Source: Mycobacterium sp. BK086 (lineage in GTDB: Bacteria; Actinomycetota; Actinomycetes; Mycobacteriales; Mycobacteriaceae). From it: a DNA stretch of 64,000 bases. Of this stretch, positions 46,129-55,370 are shown one piece after another; within the stretch, counting starts at the first letter, position 1, and every line of letters begins with the position of its first letter. The notes beneath the pieces are model-generated. The model searched no databases. It was not told where the DNA came from and worked only from the letters and a program-made list of their open reading frames with translations. The translations under genes were made by a program, and so were the position numbers. The stretch spans positions 1-64,000 of the forward strand of contig SNWL01000004.1 in the NCBI GenBank assembly GCA_004362315.1, given 5' to 3'.

Positions 46129-47158
46129 GCGCAATCCCTTCTGCTATCGCATCCTTTAGCCACGTGGGGTCTTCCAGATAACGTTGGGCGAGCCGAGCGG
46201 TGTTCGGCGCGAACTGCTCACCGACGCCGATCGCCGCGTCGGCGTCATGGTGCGACGCGATCCAGGCGGTGAGCATGATCCGTCGCATCATCACGAACGA
46301 CGGGATCAACGCCAGGTCCTCGGCCGGGAACGATCCGGCTTCGAAATAGCCGGTGAGCCATTCGGCGATGATGCGTTCACCGGCCGGGGTGTCCTCGATG
46401 AACGACACCGCCGCCCCGAGGTCGGCGAGATACCACGACCAGCCACAGTCGTCGAAGTCGATGACGGTGATACCGGCTGCCACATCGGTGGGGTCGACCA
46501 TCAGATTCGCCAGGCGGAGGTCGGCGTGCACGAGCCCGAATCGGTCCGGCCCGCAGCCGAATTCGGTCAGCCTGGCGGTGATGTCGTCGACCGCACGCTG
46601 GATCAGGGCCCGATCGTCGTCGGTGAGACCCGGAGCAAGGCGCCAATTGCCCCAGCGGGCCTGCGGACCGAGGATCGTCTCGAGGTCCCAGCGGAAGCGG
46701 GTGAAGTCGGCAGGGAAGGTCCAGTTCCTCGCATGGGAGTGCATGACGGCGGTGAGCCGGCCGAGCTCGTCGAACCCGACGGCCTCGGGATCCTCCTCGG
46801 CGGTACAGCCCTCGACGAACGTCACTGCGTCGACGTGCAGCGCGCCGCCGTCGAACTCGGCGACCACGACGTCGGTCCCGTCCCGGGCCGCGATCAACTC
46901 CGGTGTGGCGACCGAGGTCTCGGCGCGTAGTGCCTGCATCCACGCCAGCTCGGAGCGAATCGCCTCCAGTGAGTGGTAGCCGGGCCGGTGCACACGCAGC
47001 ACGATCGGCTCGTCGTCGTCGACCAGGTAGGTGGCGTTCTCGGACAGGCTGAGCAGCCGCAGCGGTGTCTCGCCGTCACGGCCATAGGCCGACAGCGCTG
47101 CACGCGCGAAGAACTCATGAGTCGGCGGCAGTCCCGGCATGCGACAAGTGTGGACCAT
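46121..47158 (-). CDS. APH-fold small-molecule kinase (hydroxylysine-kinase/homoserine-kinase-like)
   Basis: 345 residues with the aminoglycoside-phosphotransferase fold: nucleotide-binding [20 protein letters not shown] (Arg/Val strand), catalytic loop [14 protein letters not shown] and metal-binding [11 protein letters not shown]. The family includes choline, homoserine, hydroxylysine and fructosamine kinases as well as drug-resistance enzymes; the neighbouring permease and phospholyase point to a hydroxy-amine substrate. It starts at ATG 47158 (an in-frame ATG at 47140 is possible) and is divergent from the permease across 265 bases. Confidence 0.85.
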   Translation of the reverse strand: MVHTCRMPGLPPTHEFFARAALSAYGRDGETPLRLLSLSENATYLVDDDEPIVLRVHRPGYHSLEAIRSELAWMQALRAETSVATPELIAARDGTDVVVAEFDGGALHVDAVTFVEGCTAEEDPEAVGFDELGRLTAVMHSHARNWTFPADFTRFRWDLETILGPQARWGNWRLAPGLTDDDRALIQRAVDDITARLTEFGCGPDRFGLVHADLRLANLMVDPTDVAAGITVIDFDDCGWSWYLADLGAAVSFIEDTPAGERIIAEWLTGYFEAGSFPAEDLALIPSFVMMRRIMLTAWIASHHDADAAIGVGEQFAPNTARLAQRYLEDPTWLKDAIAEGIARV

Positions 47159-47202
47159 AATGGCGCACCGAGCAGACCAAATCGGCAGTTTTAACGCGGC
47201 TG

Positions 47203-47225
47203 TTTCCTACCAAAGGATTGGGAAA
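47203..47225. promoter_or_regulatory. Imperfect palindrome in the kinase/permease intergenic region
   Basis: TTTC-CTA-CCAA-AGGA-TTGG-GAAA: inner CCAA/TTGG and outer TTTC/GAAA arms, slightly offset. Placed between the divergent kinase and permease starts, it could be the operator of the GntR/UTRA regulator encoded at the end of the kinase operon. Confidence 0.35.
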
Positions 47226-47267
47226 CACGATCGAAACATTCGGCCGGCATTCACTCCATTGTTCCTG

Positions 47268-47296
47268 TTGACCAGGCGATCTGGCGGGAGTAACAA
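47268..47296 (+). promoter_or_regulatory. Candidate promoter of the permease-phospholyase operon
   Basis: A -35 box TTGACC (47268-47273), a 17-base spacer and a -10-like TAACAA (47291-47296). Transcription would start near 47303, leaving a 5' leader of about 120 bases before the permease ATG; no riboswitch-like structure was recognised in it. Confidence 0.5.
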
Positions 47297-47423
47297 TGTC
47301 GTCGTCGCACCACAGAGCCGTCGTCGACATCGCCCTCGCTCCCCGGGTGCACCAGCAACCGGGCCAAACCAGACCAAAAACAGGCGCGACCACCAGTCAC
47401 GCTCGAGATGGGATATTCACACT

Positions 47424-48995
47424 ATGAGCGACATCATCGATCCGCCCGCCCCCGCGGGTACGGGTGGCAAGACCGAAACCGTGCAGCGGCTCAAGCCCAA
47501 TGCCGTCGGCCTGATCGGCGTGCTGTTCATGGCCGTCGCCACCGCCGCGCCGATCACCGCCATGGTCGGCAACGTGCCGATCGCGGTCGGATTCGGCAAC
47601 GGCGTCTACGCGCCCGCCGGGTACTTCGTCGCCACCATCGTGTTGACGCTGTTCGCGATCGGCTATGCCGCGATGAGCAAGCACATCACCGCCACCGGCG
47701 CGTTCTACGGCTACATCTCGCACGGTCTGGGCCGCATCGCCGGACTCGGCGCAGGCTTCCTGACCGCCATGGCTTACATGGTGTTCGAGGCATCACTGAT
47801 CGGCATCTTCGCCTTCTTCGGCAATGACACCTTCAATTCCCTTTTCCACGTGAACATTCCGTGGATCGTGTTCGCCATCGCGATGCTGGCCATCAATGCG
47901 CTACTGACCTACTTCGACATCAACGTCGCCGCCCGGGTGCTCGGGGTCTTCCTGATCACCGAGATCGTGATGCTCGCGCTGATGGCGTTGTCGGTGCTGT
48001 TCACCGGCGGCGGCCCGCAGGGCTGGTCGTGGGGATCGCTGAACCCGCTCAACGCATTTCAGAATCTCTCCGGTGCGGTGGCCGGCGCCGACGGCAGCAT
48101 GATCACGGTGGCCGGGTCGGCAGGCATCGGCCTGTTCTTCGCGTTCTGGTCGTGGGTCGGTTTCGAGTCCGCCGCGATGTACGGCGAGGAGTCCAAGAAC
48201 CCCAAGAAGATCATCCCGATCGCGGTGGTCAGCTCGGTGATCGGAATCGGCGTCTTCTACGTCATCATCTCGTGGCTGGCGATCGTGGGCACCGGCCCGC
48301 AGAATGCCGTTGCGCTAGCCCAGGATTCGACGACTGCCGGTGACATCTTCTTCGGCCCGGTCGGTGCACATCTGGGTACCTGGGCCGTGGACCTGTTCAA
48401 GATCCTGCTGATGACCGGATCGTTCGCCTGCGGCATGGCGTTCCACAACTGCGCCGCCCGCTACATCTACGCGATCGGCCGTGAGAACGTCATCCCGGGC
48501 ATGCGCAAGACGCTGGGCGCCACCCACCCGTCGCATGGGTCGCCGCACATCGCCGGATTCGTCCAGACCGGCTTCGCCACGGTCGTGGTGCTGTTCTTCG
48601 CGCTCACCGGACGCGATCCCTACACCGGCCTGTACGGGCTGATGGCGCTGCTCGGTACCACCGCGATCATGCTGGTACAGGCGCTGGCCGCGTTCTCGGT
48701 GATCGCCTACTTCCACGTCAGCAAGAACCACCCGGAGACGGCCAACTGGTTCCGCACCTTCCTGGCGCCGCTGCTGGGCGGGCTGGGCATGCTCTACGTG
48801 ATCTACCTGCTGGCCAAGAACGCGTCGTTCGCCGCGGGCACCGCGGCTTCCGACTGGGTCTTCGCCGCGATCCCCTGGGTGGTGGGTGTGGTCGGCATCG
48901 GCGGCATCGTGCTGGCGGTGGTGTTGAAATACACGTCGCCGCAGCGGTATTCGGAGCTGGGCCGGACGGTGCTCGAAGAAGCACACGAACGCTAG
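47424..48995 (+). CDS. APC-superfamily amino acid/amine permease
   Basis: 523 residues with about 12-13 transmembrane helices. The substrate-binding signature of the APC fold is visible in helix 1 (GLIGVLFMAVATAAPITAMVG) and helix 6 (FWSWVGFESAAMYGEESKNPKK, the conserved GFE..E.KNP loop). Such proteins import amino acids or ethanolamine-like amines by proton symport. It is followed after 42 bases by the phospholyase-like gene, and both face the kinase operon. ATG 47424 is selected from the start of clear coding sequence; a GGGA lies about 10 bases upstream. Confidence 0.92.
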   Translation: MSDIIDPPAPAGTGGKTETVQRLKPNAVGLIGVLFMAVATAAPITAMVGNVPIAVGFGNGVYAPAGYFVATIVLTLFAIGYAAMSKHITATGAFYGYISHGLGRIAGLGAGFLTAMAYMVFEASLIGIFAFFGNDTFNSLFHVNIPWIVFAIAMLAINALLTYFDINVAARVLGVFLITEIVMLALMALSVLFTGGGPQGWSWGSLNPLNAFQNLSGAVAGADGSMITVAGSAGIGLFFAFWSWVGFESAAMYGEESKNPKKIIPIAVVSSVIGIGVFYVIISWLAIVGTGPQNAVALAQDSTTAGDIFFGPVGAHLGTWAVDLFKILLMTGSFACGMAFHNCAARYIYAIGRENVIPGMRKTLGATHPSHGSPHIAGFVQTGFATVVVLFFALTGRDPYTGLYGLMALLGTTAIMLVQALAAFSVIAYFHVSKNHPETANWFRTFLAPLLGGLGMLYVIYLLAKNASFAAGTAASDWVFAAIPWVVGVVGIGGIVLAVVLKYTSPQRYSELGRTVLEEAHER

Positions 48996-49037
48996 TGGCA
49001 GTCACGGGTCGCGTCAACGAGGCGAAGGAGTAGCGCT

Positions 49038-50357
49038 ATGAGTTTCTCGAACATCATGGATTCCAACAGCTACTCCGCGGATCAGCCGGTCGATCCCGCC
49101 ACCGAATCGTTGATCGCGGCCCGTGACCGCATGCTGGGCCCGGCCTACCGGCTGTTCTATCAGCGGCCGGTGCACCTGGTCCGCGGCGAGGGCACTCGGC
49201 TCTACGATGCCGACGGCGCCTGCTATCTCGACGCCTACAACAACGTCGCCAGCGTCGGCCACTGCCACCCGCACGTGGTGGAGGCCGTCAGCAGGCAGCT
49301 CTCCACCCTGAACACCCATACCCGCTACCTGCACGGGGGCATCGTCGACTACAGCCAGCGGCTGCTCGACACGATGCCCGAACAGATCGATCAGGTGATG
49401 TACGCCTGCACCGGTTCGGAGGTCAACGACCTGGCCCTGCGGGTGGCCGAAATGCACACGGGTGCAACAGGTGTCATCGTCACCAGCGACGCCTACCACG
49501 GCAATACCGCCGCGGTCACTGCCATCTCGCCGTCGATCGGCGGGGCGACGGCGCTCGGCGAACACGTCCGCGCGATCCCACCGCCGGACAGCTACCGGAT
49601 CCCGGCAGACGAACTGGCGACCCGCTTCACCGAAGACGTCGTCGCCGCGATTGCCGACCTCAAGGCTTCCGGTGCCGGATTCTCCGCGCTGATCGTCGAC
49701 ACCATCTTCTCGTCCGACGGCATCTATCCCGATCCCTCGGTGCTGGCTCCCGCGGTGCAGGCCGTTCACCGCGCGGGCGGGGTGTTCATCGCCGATGAGG
49801 TCCAGCCCGGGTTCGCCCGCACCGGCGACGCGATGTGGGGCTTCGTGCGCCACGGCGTCGTCCCCGACCTGGTGACGATGGGCAAACCTATGGGCAACGG
49901 CATGCCGATCGCGGCGCTGGCGGCCCGCGCCGACATCCTCGACGCCTTCGCCCGCGGGGTGCCCTACTTCAACACGTTCGGCGGCAACCCGGTGACGGTG
50001 GCCGCCGCCGCGGCCGTCCTCGATGTCATCGAGGACGAGAAGCTGATGCGCAACGCTGCCGAGGTGGGCACCGAGTTACGCACCGAACTGGTCGCCCTCG
50101 GCGCCGGGCATCCGCGCATCGGCGACGTGCGTGGCACCGGCCTGTACGTCGGCGTCGAGGTGATCGGCGATACCGGCGCGCCGGACCGGGCGGGCGCGCG
50201 GGCTCTGGTCAACGCGATGCGGGACCGCCGGGTGCTGATCTCGGTATGCGGCCGGGACGGCAATGTGCTGAAGATCCGCCCGCCGCTGGTGTTCTCGAGC
50301 ACCGATGTCGACTGGTTCTGCACCGAATTCGCCGCTGTGCTCGCTTCTCCGTTCTGA
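49038..50357 (+). CDS. Class III PLP enzyme, phospholyase-like (ethanolamine-phosphate/phosphohydroxylysine lyase type)
   Basis: 439 residues, class III aminotransferase fold with the PLP Lys283 in TMGKPMGNG and FIADEVQPGFARTG before it. The segments YNNVASVGHCHPHVV and LNTHTRYLHGGIVDY closely resemble AGXT2L-type ammoniophospholyases, which release ammonia and phosphate from O-phospho-amines rather than transaminate. YACTGSEVNDLALR is also typical. An AAGGAG site precedes the ATG. It is co-directional with the permease and pairs functionally with the APH-type kinase. True substrate not shown by sequence. Confidence 0.85.
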   Translation: MSFSNIMDSNSYSADQPVDPATESLIAARDRMLGPAYRLFYQRPVHLVRGEGTRLYDADGACYLDAYNNVASVGHCHPHVVEAVSRQLSTLNTHTRYLHGGIVDYSQRLLDTMPEQIDQVMYACTGSEVNDLALRVAEMHTGATGVIVTSDAYHGNTAAVTAISPSIGGATALGEHVRAIPPPDSYRIPADELATRFTEDVVAAIADLKASGAGFSALIVDTIFSSDGIYPDPSVLAPAVQAVHRAGGVFIADEVQPGFARTGDAMWGFVRHGVVPDLVTMGKPMGNGMPIAALAARADILDAFARGVPYFNTFGGNPVTVAAAAAVLDVIEDEKLMRNAAEVGTELRTELVALGAGHPRIGDVRGTGLYVGVEVIGDTGAPDRAGARALVNAMRDRRVLISVCGRDGNVLKIRPPLVFSSTDVDWFCTEFAAVLASPF

Positions 50358-50385
50358 CGAGCGCACACTCGGGCACACTGGAGCC

Positions 50386-50634
50386 GTGGCATCAGACAAC
50401 GAAACCCTCGCGCGCATCCACGACCTCGTGGCCCAGGAGCGCGAACTGCGTGAACGATTGGTACACCGGCAGATCGACGAGTCCGAGGAGCATGCGCGCC
50501 TGCGGGCCATCGAGGTCGAGCTCGACCAGTGCTGGGACCTGCTGCGCCAGCGTCGAGCGCTGCGCGAGACCGGTGGCGATCCGAGCGACGCCAGCGTGCG
50601 GCCCGGTGACGAAGTCGAGGGCTACCTCAGCTGA
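50386..50634 (+). CDS. DUF2630 small helical protein, Rv0898c-like
   Basis: 82 residues, GTG start. Two long amphipathic helices: ETLARIHDLVAQERELRERL and EEHARLRAIEVELDQCWDLLRQRRALR, then a tail ending in GDEVEGYLS. This matches the DUF2630 family, to which M. tuberculosis Rv0898c belongs; function unknown. It returns the window to the conserved gltA2 neighbourhood. It overlaps the convergent MarR gene by 8 bases. Confidence 0.85.
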   Translation: MASDNETLARIHDLVAQERELRERLVHRQIDESEEHARLRAIEVELDQCWDLLRQRRALRETGGDPSDASVRPGDEVEGYLS

Positions 50635-51043
50635 TCAGGCGCGCCAGGATCGCCCGCAACGCCTGAAGGTCCTGCTCGTCCAGCGCGGCCAGTGCTTGGG
50701 GCGCCGGGTCGTCGGTGTTGTCGAGTACGGCGATGACGTCGCGGCCGGCGTCGGTCAGCGACACCAGCTTGCAGCGCCGGTTGTCCGGGTGGGGCGCCCG
50801 GACCACCAGCCCGCGCGTCTCCAGATCATTGACCGCCACCGTCGCGGCCGGCGCATCGATGGTGGCCGCCTCGGCGACCTCCTTGACCGTCATCGGTTGG
50901 GAGGCGAGCCGGCGCAGAATCCGAATCCTGCTGAACGGCAAGCCCGTTCGGTCCACCACCGCACGACGCCAGCCGTCCTTGTTGTCCAGCACCAGGCTGG
51001 ACATCGACCGCCACACCTGGTCGGCCACCGGGTTACCCGACAT
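50627..51043 (-). CDS. MarR-family regulator of the adjacent MFS exporter
   Basis: 138 residues: winged helix with SRIRILRRLASQPMTVKEVAEA, AATVAVNDLETRGLVVRAPHPDNRRCKLVSLTDAG (the beta-hairpin wing), and helices at both ends for dimerisation. Its start overlaps the end of the MFS gene by 11 bases, so the exporter and its repressor are one operon. A large palindrome over the exporter start is the expected binding site. Confidence 0.9.
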   Translation of the reverse strand: MSGNPVADQVWRSMSSLVLDNKDGWRRAVVDRTGLPFSRIRILRRLASQPMTVKEVAEAATIDAPAATVAVNDLETRGLVVRAPHPDNRRCKLVSLTDAGRDVIAVLDNTDDPAPQALAALDEQDLQALRAILARLIS

Positions 51044-52475
51044 GAGCGGGCTCCTGCTCGATCAGCGGGGCCAGCCGCTGCGCGGACTGCTTGGCCCGTC
51101 CCGACGTCGACACCACAGCGAGCACAGTGATCACCAGACCCAGCCCGATGCTGACCCACCACAGCGGCCGCGCCGCGGCCGTGAAGTCCACGCCGGCCAC
51201 CGCCATCGCCGAGCCGGCGACCGAACCACACAGTGCCACACCGATACTCACCCCGACCTGCCTGCTGGTCGACGTCACCGCAGAGGCGGCGCCGGCGCGG
51301 TCGCTCGGCATACCGCTGACCGCGGCGTTGGTGATCGGTGCGTTGATCATCCCGAAGCCGATGCCGTACACCGCGAAGATCGCCAGCAATACCCAGATCG
51401 GCGTGGTGGCGTTGAGGAACGTCAGCATCACCGACGCGGCCGTGATCAGGACACCGGACACCAGCAGCGACGGGCGGGCGCCGAACCGGCCGACGAGGCG
51501 GCCCGACAGCGGCGAGAAGAACAGCGCACCGATCGCGATCGGCAGGTAGATCAGGCCGGTGTGGGCGGCCGAGTAGCCGCGCTCTCCCTGCAGGTAGAGC
51601 GACATCATGAAGAGGAAGGCCCCCCAGGCGGCGAAGGCGCACACGGCAGTGACCGTAGCCGAGGAGAACGGAATGCTGCGGAAGAACCGCAGATCGATGA
51701 AGGGATCGCGGCGGCGCGACTCGTAGCGCAGGAAGGCCACCAGGGCAACCGCGGCGCCGGCGGCGATCGCGATGATGCGCGGGTTCGTCCAGCCCAGCCC
51801 GGGTGCCTCGATGAGCACGAACACCAGACCGAACAGTGCCAGCACGGCCAGCAGTTGGCCGACCGGATCGATATCGCGCATGGTGGCCGACTTGCTCTCG
51901 GGAACGAAGATCGCGGTGAGGATGACGGCGGCCGCGCAGATCGGCAGGTTGATCCAGAACACCGCGCGCCAGCCGATCGCCTGGATCAGGAAGCCGCCCA
52001 CGATCGGACCGAGCGCCATCGAGATGCCGACCACTGCGCCCCACAGGCCCAACGCGCGGGCACGCTCGACACGACCAACGAAGACCTGCGAAATGATCGA
52101 CAGCGCAACAGGATTCATCATCGATCCGCCGAGACCCTGGACGAACCGGGCGCCGATCAGGGTGTCGATATCGGGGGCAAGGCTGCACAGCAGCGATCCC
52201 AGCGCGAAGACGGTCAGCCCGATCTGGAACACCCGGCGCCGGCCGAACCGGTCGCCGGTCGCACCGGACAGCATCAACAGCGAGGCCAGCACCAGGGTGT
52301 AGATGTCGATGACCCACTGCATCTGCGGAGCCGACGCATGCAGGTCGGTGCGGATCGCGGGGATCGCGACGTTCACGATCGTCGAATCCATCGACACGAT
52401 CAGCAGGCTCAGGCAGCAGGACGCGAGGATGATCGTCTTGCGCCGCGCGCTGAGCTCACCGACAGTTGTAATCAC
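51033..52475 (-). CDS. MFS multidrug exporter of the EmrB/QacA (DHA2) type
   Basis: 480 residues with 13-14 transmembrane helices. Motif A-like GATGDRFGRRRVFQIG between helices 2 and 3 and motif C-like WGAVVGISMALGPIVGGFL in helix 5 identify a DHA2 drug:proton antiporter. A Lys/Arg-rich tail (SGRAKQSAQRL) is cytoplasmic. GTG 52475 is probably read from a leaderless mRNA, since the -10 box ends 7 bases before it. Confidence 0.92.
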   Translation of the reverse strand: MITTVGELSARRKTIILASCCLSLLIVSMDSTIVNVAIPAIRTDLHASAPQMQWVIDIYTLVLASLLMLSGATGDRFGRRRVFQIGLTVFALGSLLCSLAPDIDTLIGARFVQGLGGSMMNPVALSIISQVFVGRVERARALGLWGAVVGISMALGPIVGGFLIQAIGWRAVFWINLPICAAAVILTAIFVPESKSATMRDIDPVGQLLAVLALFGLVFVLIEAPGLGWTNPRIIAIAAGAAVALVAFLRYESRRRDPFIDLRFFRSIPFSSATVTAVCAFAAWGAFLFMMSLYLQGERGYSAAHTGLIYLPIAIGALFFSPLSGRLVGRFGARPSLLVSGVLITAASVMLTFLNATTPIWVLLAIFAVYGIGFGMINAPITNAAVSGMPSDRAGAASAVTSTSRQVGVSIGVALCGSVAGSAMAVAGVDFTAAARPLWWVSIGLGLVITVLAVVSTSGRAKQSAQRLAPLIEQEPAHVG

Positions 52476-52497
52476 ACAACTATTGTGAAACTACAAC
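52465..52497. promoter_or_regulatory. 33-bp palindrome over the MFS exporter start (MarR operator)
   Basis: Outer arms GTTGTA and TACAAC and inner arms CACAA and TTGTG share one centre at 52481; 12 of 16 mirrored positions pair. It covers the exporter's GTG and its -10 region, so binding of the co-encoded MarR protein would block transcription. Confidence 0.8.
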
Positions 52498-52511
52498 CGT
52501 TCAGAGGTCAA
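52482..52511 (-). promoter_or_regulatory. Candidate promoter of the MFS-MarR operon
   Basis: On the minus strand a -35 box TTGACC (52506-52511) and a -10 box CACAAT (52482-52487) are separated by 18 bases. The predicted start coincides with the GTG at 52475, giving a leaderless transcript. Confidence 0.5.
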
Positions 52512-52562
52512 GCGGGGACAGCGTCGAAATCGACGAAATGGTGAAGATCACTCGAACGTCCT

Positions 52563-52584
52563 CGCCCAAATGTCGGTTTGGGCG
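52563..52584 (-). terminator. Hairpin terminator downstream of gltA2
   Basis: A perfect 8-bp stem (CGCCCAAA/TTTGGGCG, extendable by one T-A pair) with a six-base loop, 15 bases after the gltA2 stop. No U-tract follows, as is common for mycobacterial intrinsic terminators. Confidence 0.7.
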
Positions 52585-52598
52585 AAAGAGAAGGAGCG

Positions 52599-53894
<1,296 letters not shown>

Positions 53895-53997
53895 AGGAAC
53901 CCCTTCTGAGCTCTTCGACGCCGGCTGAGGCGTCCGTATTAGGTGAAGGTAGTCGCTATTCTGCCGACACGCTTGCGGGGGGTTTGCGCGGGGTCGG

Positions 53998-54639
53998 TCA
54001 CGGCCTCCAGAGCCGGGTGAAAACGCCGTACACGGACTCGATTCGGTTGCACAGGATGTCGGGTTCGACGGGCGGTTCTCCCGCGGTGCCCAGACCGTGA
54101 CAGGCCACCCCCATCACCACCGCCCAGGTGTCGAACAGGATGCGGATGGCCGGGTGGCCCGCCGGCACACCCATCCGCTGCGCCGCCACCTCGACCGCCG
54201 CATAGTGAAACCCGTCCGCGCGGAACATGAACGGTCCGAGGCCGATCGCCGGAGCGGAGTTCACGATCGTCAGCAACAGCCGCATCCGTTCGAACGCCAC
54301 CGAGTCCCGGTTGCCGTACTGGGTGCTGCGAAAGACCTCGAGATGGGCGCGGGCCAGGGCCTCGTACTGAGTGATGTCGGTCGGCTGACCGGCGTAACAG
54401 GCGGCCACATCGTTTGCCACCTCACCGAGGATGGCGACGATCACCGCCTCTTTGCTCGGGAAGTAGCGGCTGAAGGTGCGCGGTGCGATCTCCGCGGCGG
54501 CCGCGATCTGCTCGACGGTGGTGTTCTCGTAGCCCTGCTCGATGCACAGGTGGATGGCCGCGTCGATCAGGGTGGCCCGGGTTCGTTGTTTCTTCAGTTC
54601 ACGTAGGCCGGTGGCGGCAGCGTTCGCGACAACAGCCAC
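53998..54639 (-). CDS. TetR-family regulator (first of a paralogous pair)
   Basis: 213 residues, GTG start. The DNA-binding part is RELKKQRTRATLIDAAIHLC, then NTTVEQIAAAAEIAPRTFSRYFPSKEAVIVA. It is almost the same as that of the neighbouring TetR gene, while the ligand domain (from about 70) differs. It lies 39 bases downstream of the other TetR in the same direction. Target probably overlaps that of its paralogue. Confidence 0.9.
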   Translation of the reverse strand: MAVVANAAATGLRELKKQRTRATLIDAAIHLCIEQGYENTTVEQIAAAAEIAPRTFSRYFPSKEAVIVAILGEVANDVAACYAGQPTDITQYEALARAHLEVFRSTQYGNRDSVAFERMRLLLTIVNSAPAIGLGPFMFRADGFHYAAVEVAAQRMGVPAGHPAIRILFDTWAVVMGVACHGLGTAGEPPVEPDILCNRIESVYGVFTRLWRP

Positions 54640-54678
54640 GTCGCGCCACCCCCCTCGCCTCTCGCGAGCCCCCGGACG

Positions 54679-55341
54679 TCAAGGGGTCGAGGGTAGCCCC
54701 GATCGGACTTCCATGGCGGCGATATCGAGGAATTCACCGAAGGCGGTCTCGAGCCGTTCGGCCATGATCGCCGCACAGTCGTCGTAGTCGTCGGGCCCGA
54801 TCACCAGCTGACCCCACGCACCCGCGGTGATCGCACCCCACAGGGACACGATCAGTGCCACTTGCTTGTCCCTCGGGTCGACGCCGAGGCGAGCGGCCAC
54901 CCCGATGACCAGCGGCACGAGCCGCGTCGCCGCCGCGGCCAGCCGCAGCGCGCTGGACGAGGAGATGACGTTGACCATCAGCACCAGGCGGTGAGTGGTC
55001 AGCTCGGTGACATCGCCCGACGGCACCCGGCGCAGCGCCTGGGTATGGGCCTGGGCCAGTGCGGTCAGCGGCGGGACGTCGTCCCCGATCGTGGCCAGCT
55101 CGACCACCGCGGCGTTCACCAGGTCGTCGAGCACGGTCATCATCACCGAGTCCTTCGTCGGAAAATAACGACTGAAGGTGCGCGGCGACACTTCGGCGGC
55201 CGCCGCGATCTGCTCGACCGTGGTGTTGTCGTAGCCGTGCTCGATGCACAACTTCACTGCTGCATCGACCAGCATGGCGCGGGTTCGTTGTTTCTTTCGT
55301 TCGCGCAGCCCAGGCAGTGCCTGCGCGATGACGTCGGCCAC
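54679..55341 (-). CDS. TetR-family regulator (second of a paralogous pair)
   Basis: 220 residues from GTG 55341, the only usual start after the MFS stop. DNA-binding part: LRERKKQRTRAMLVDAAVKLC, then NTTVEQIAAAAEVSPRTFSRYFPTKDSVMM. The ligand domain includes RLVLMVNVISSSSALRLAAAATRLV. It follows the MFS gene by 29 bases and likely controls it. The start is not supported by a clear ribosome-binding site. Confidence 0.88.
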   Translation of the reverse strand: MADVIAQALPGLRERKKQRTRAMLVDAAVKLCIEHGYDNTTVEQIAAAAEVSPRTFSRYFPTKDSVMMTVLDDLVNAAVVELATIGDDVPPLTALAQAHTQALRRVPSGDVTELTTHRLVLMVNVISSSSALRLAAAATRLVPLVIGVAARLGVDPRDKQVALIVSLWGAITAGAWGQLVIGPDDYDDCAAIMAERLETAFGEFLDIAAMEVRSGLPSTP

Positions 55342-55370
55342 CTGAGTAATCGTAGTCGGAACGTCCCGAC

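Noticed and set aside
46121..47158. Reading the APH-fold protein as an aminoglycoside-resistance gene
   Set aside because: Its operon (SDR, GntR/UTRA regulator, facing permease and phospholyase-like enzyme) indicates metabolism; the fold is shared by many small-molecule kinases.
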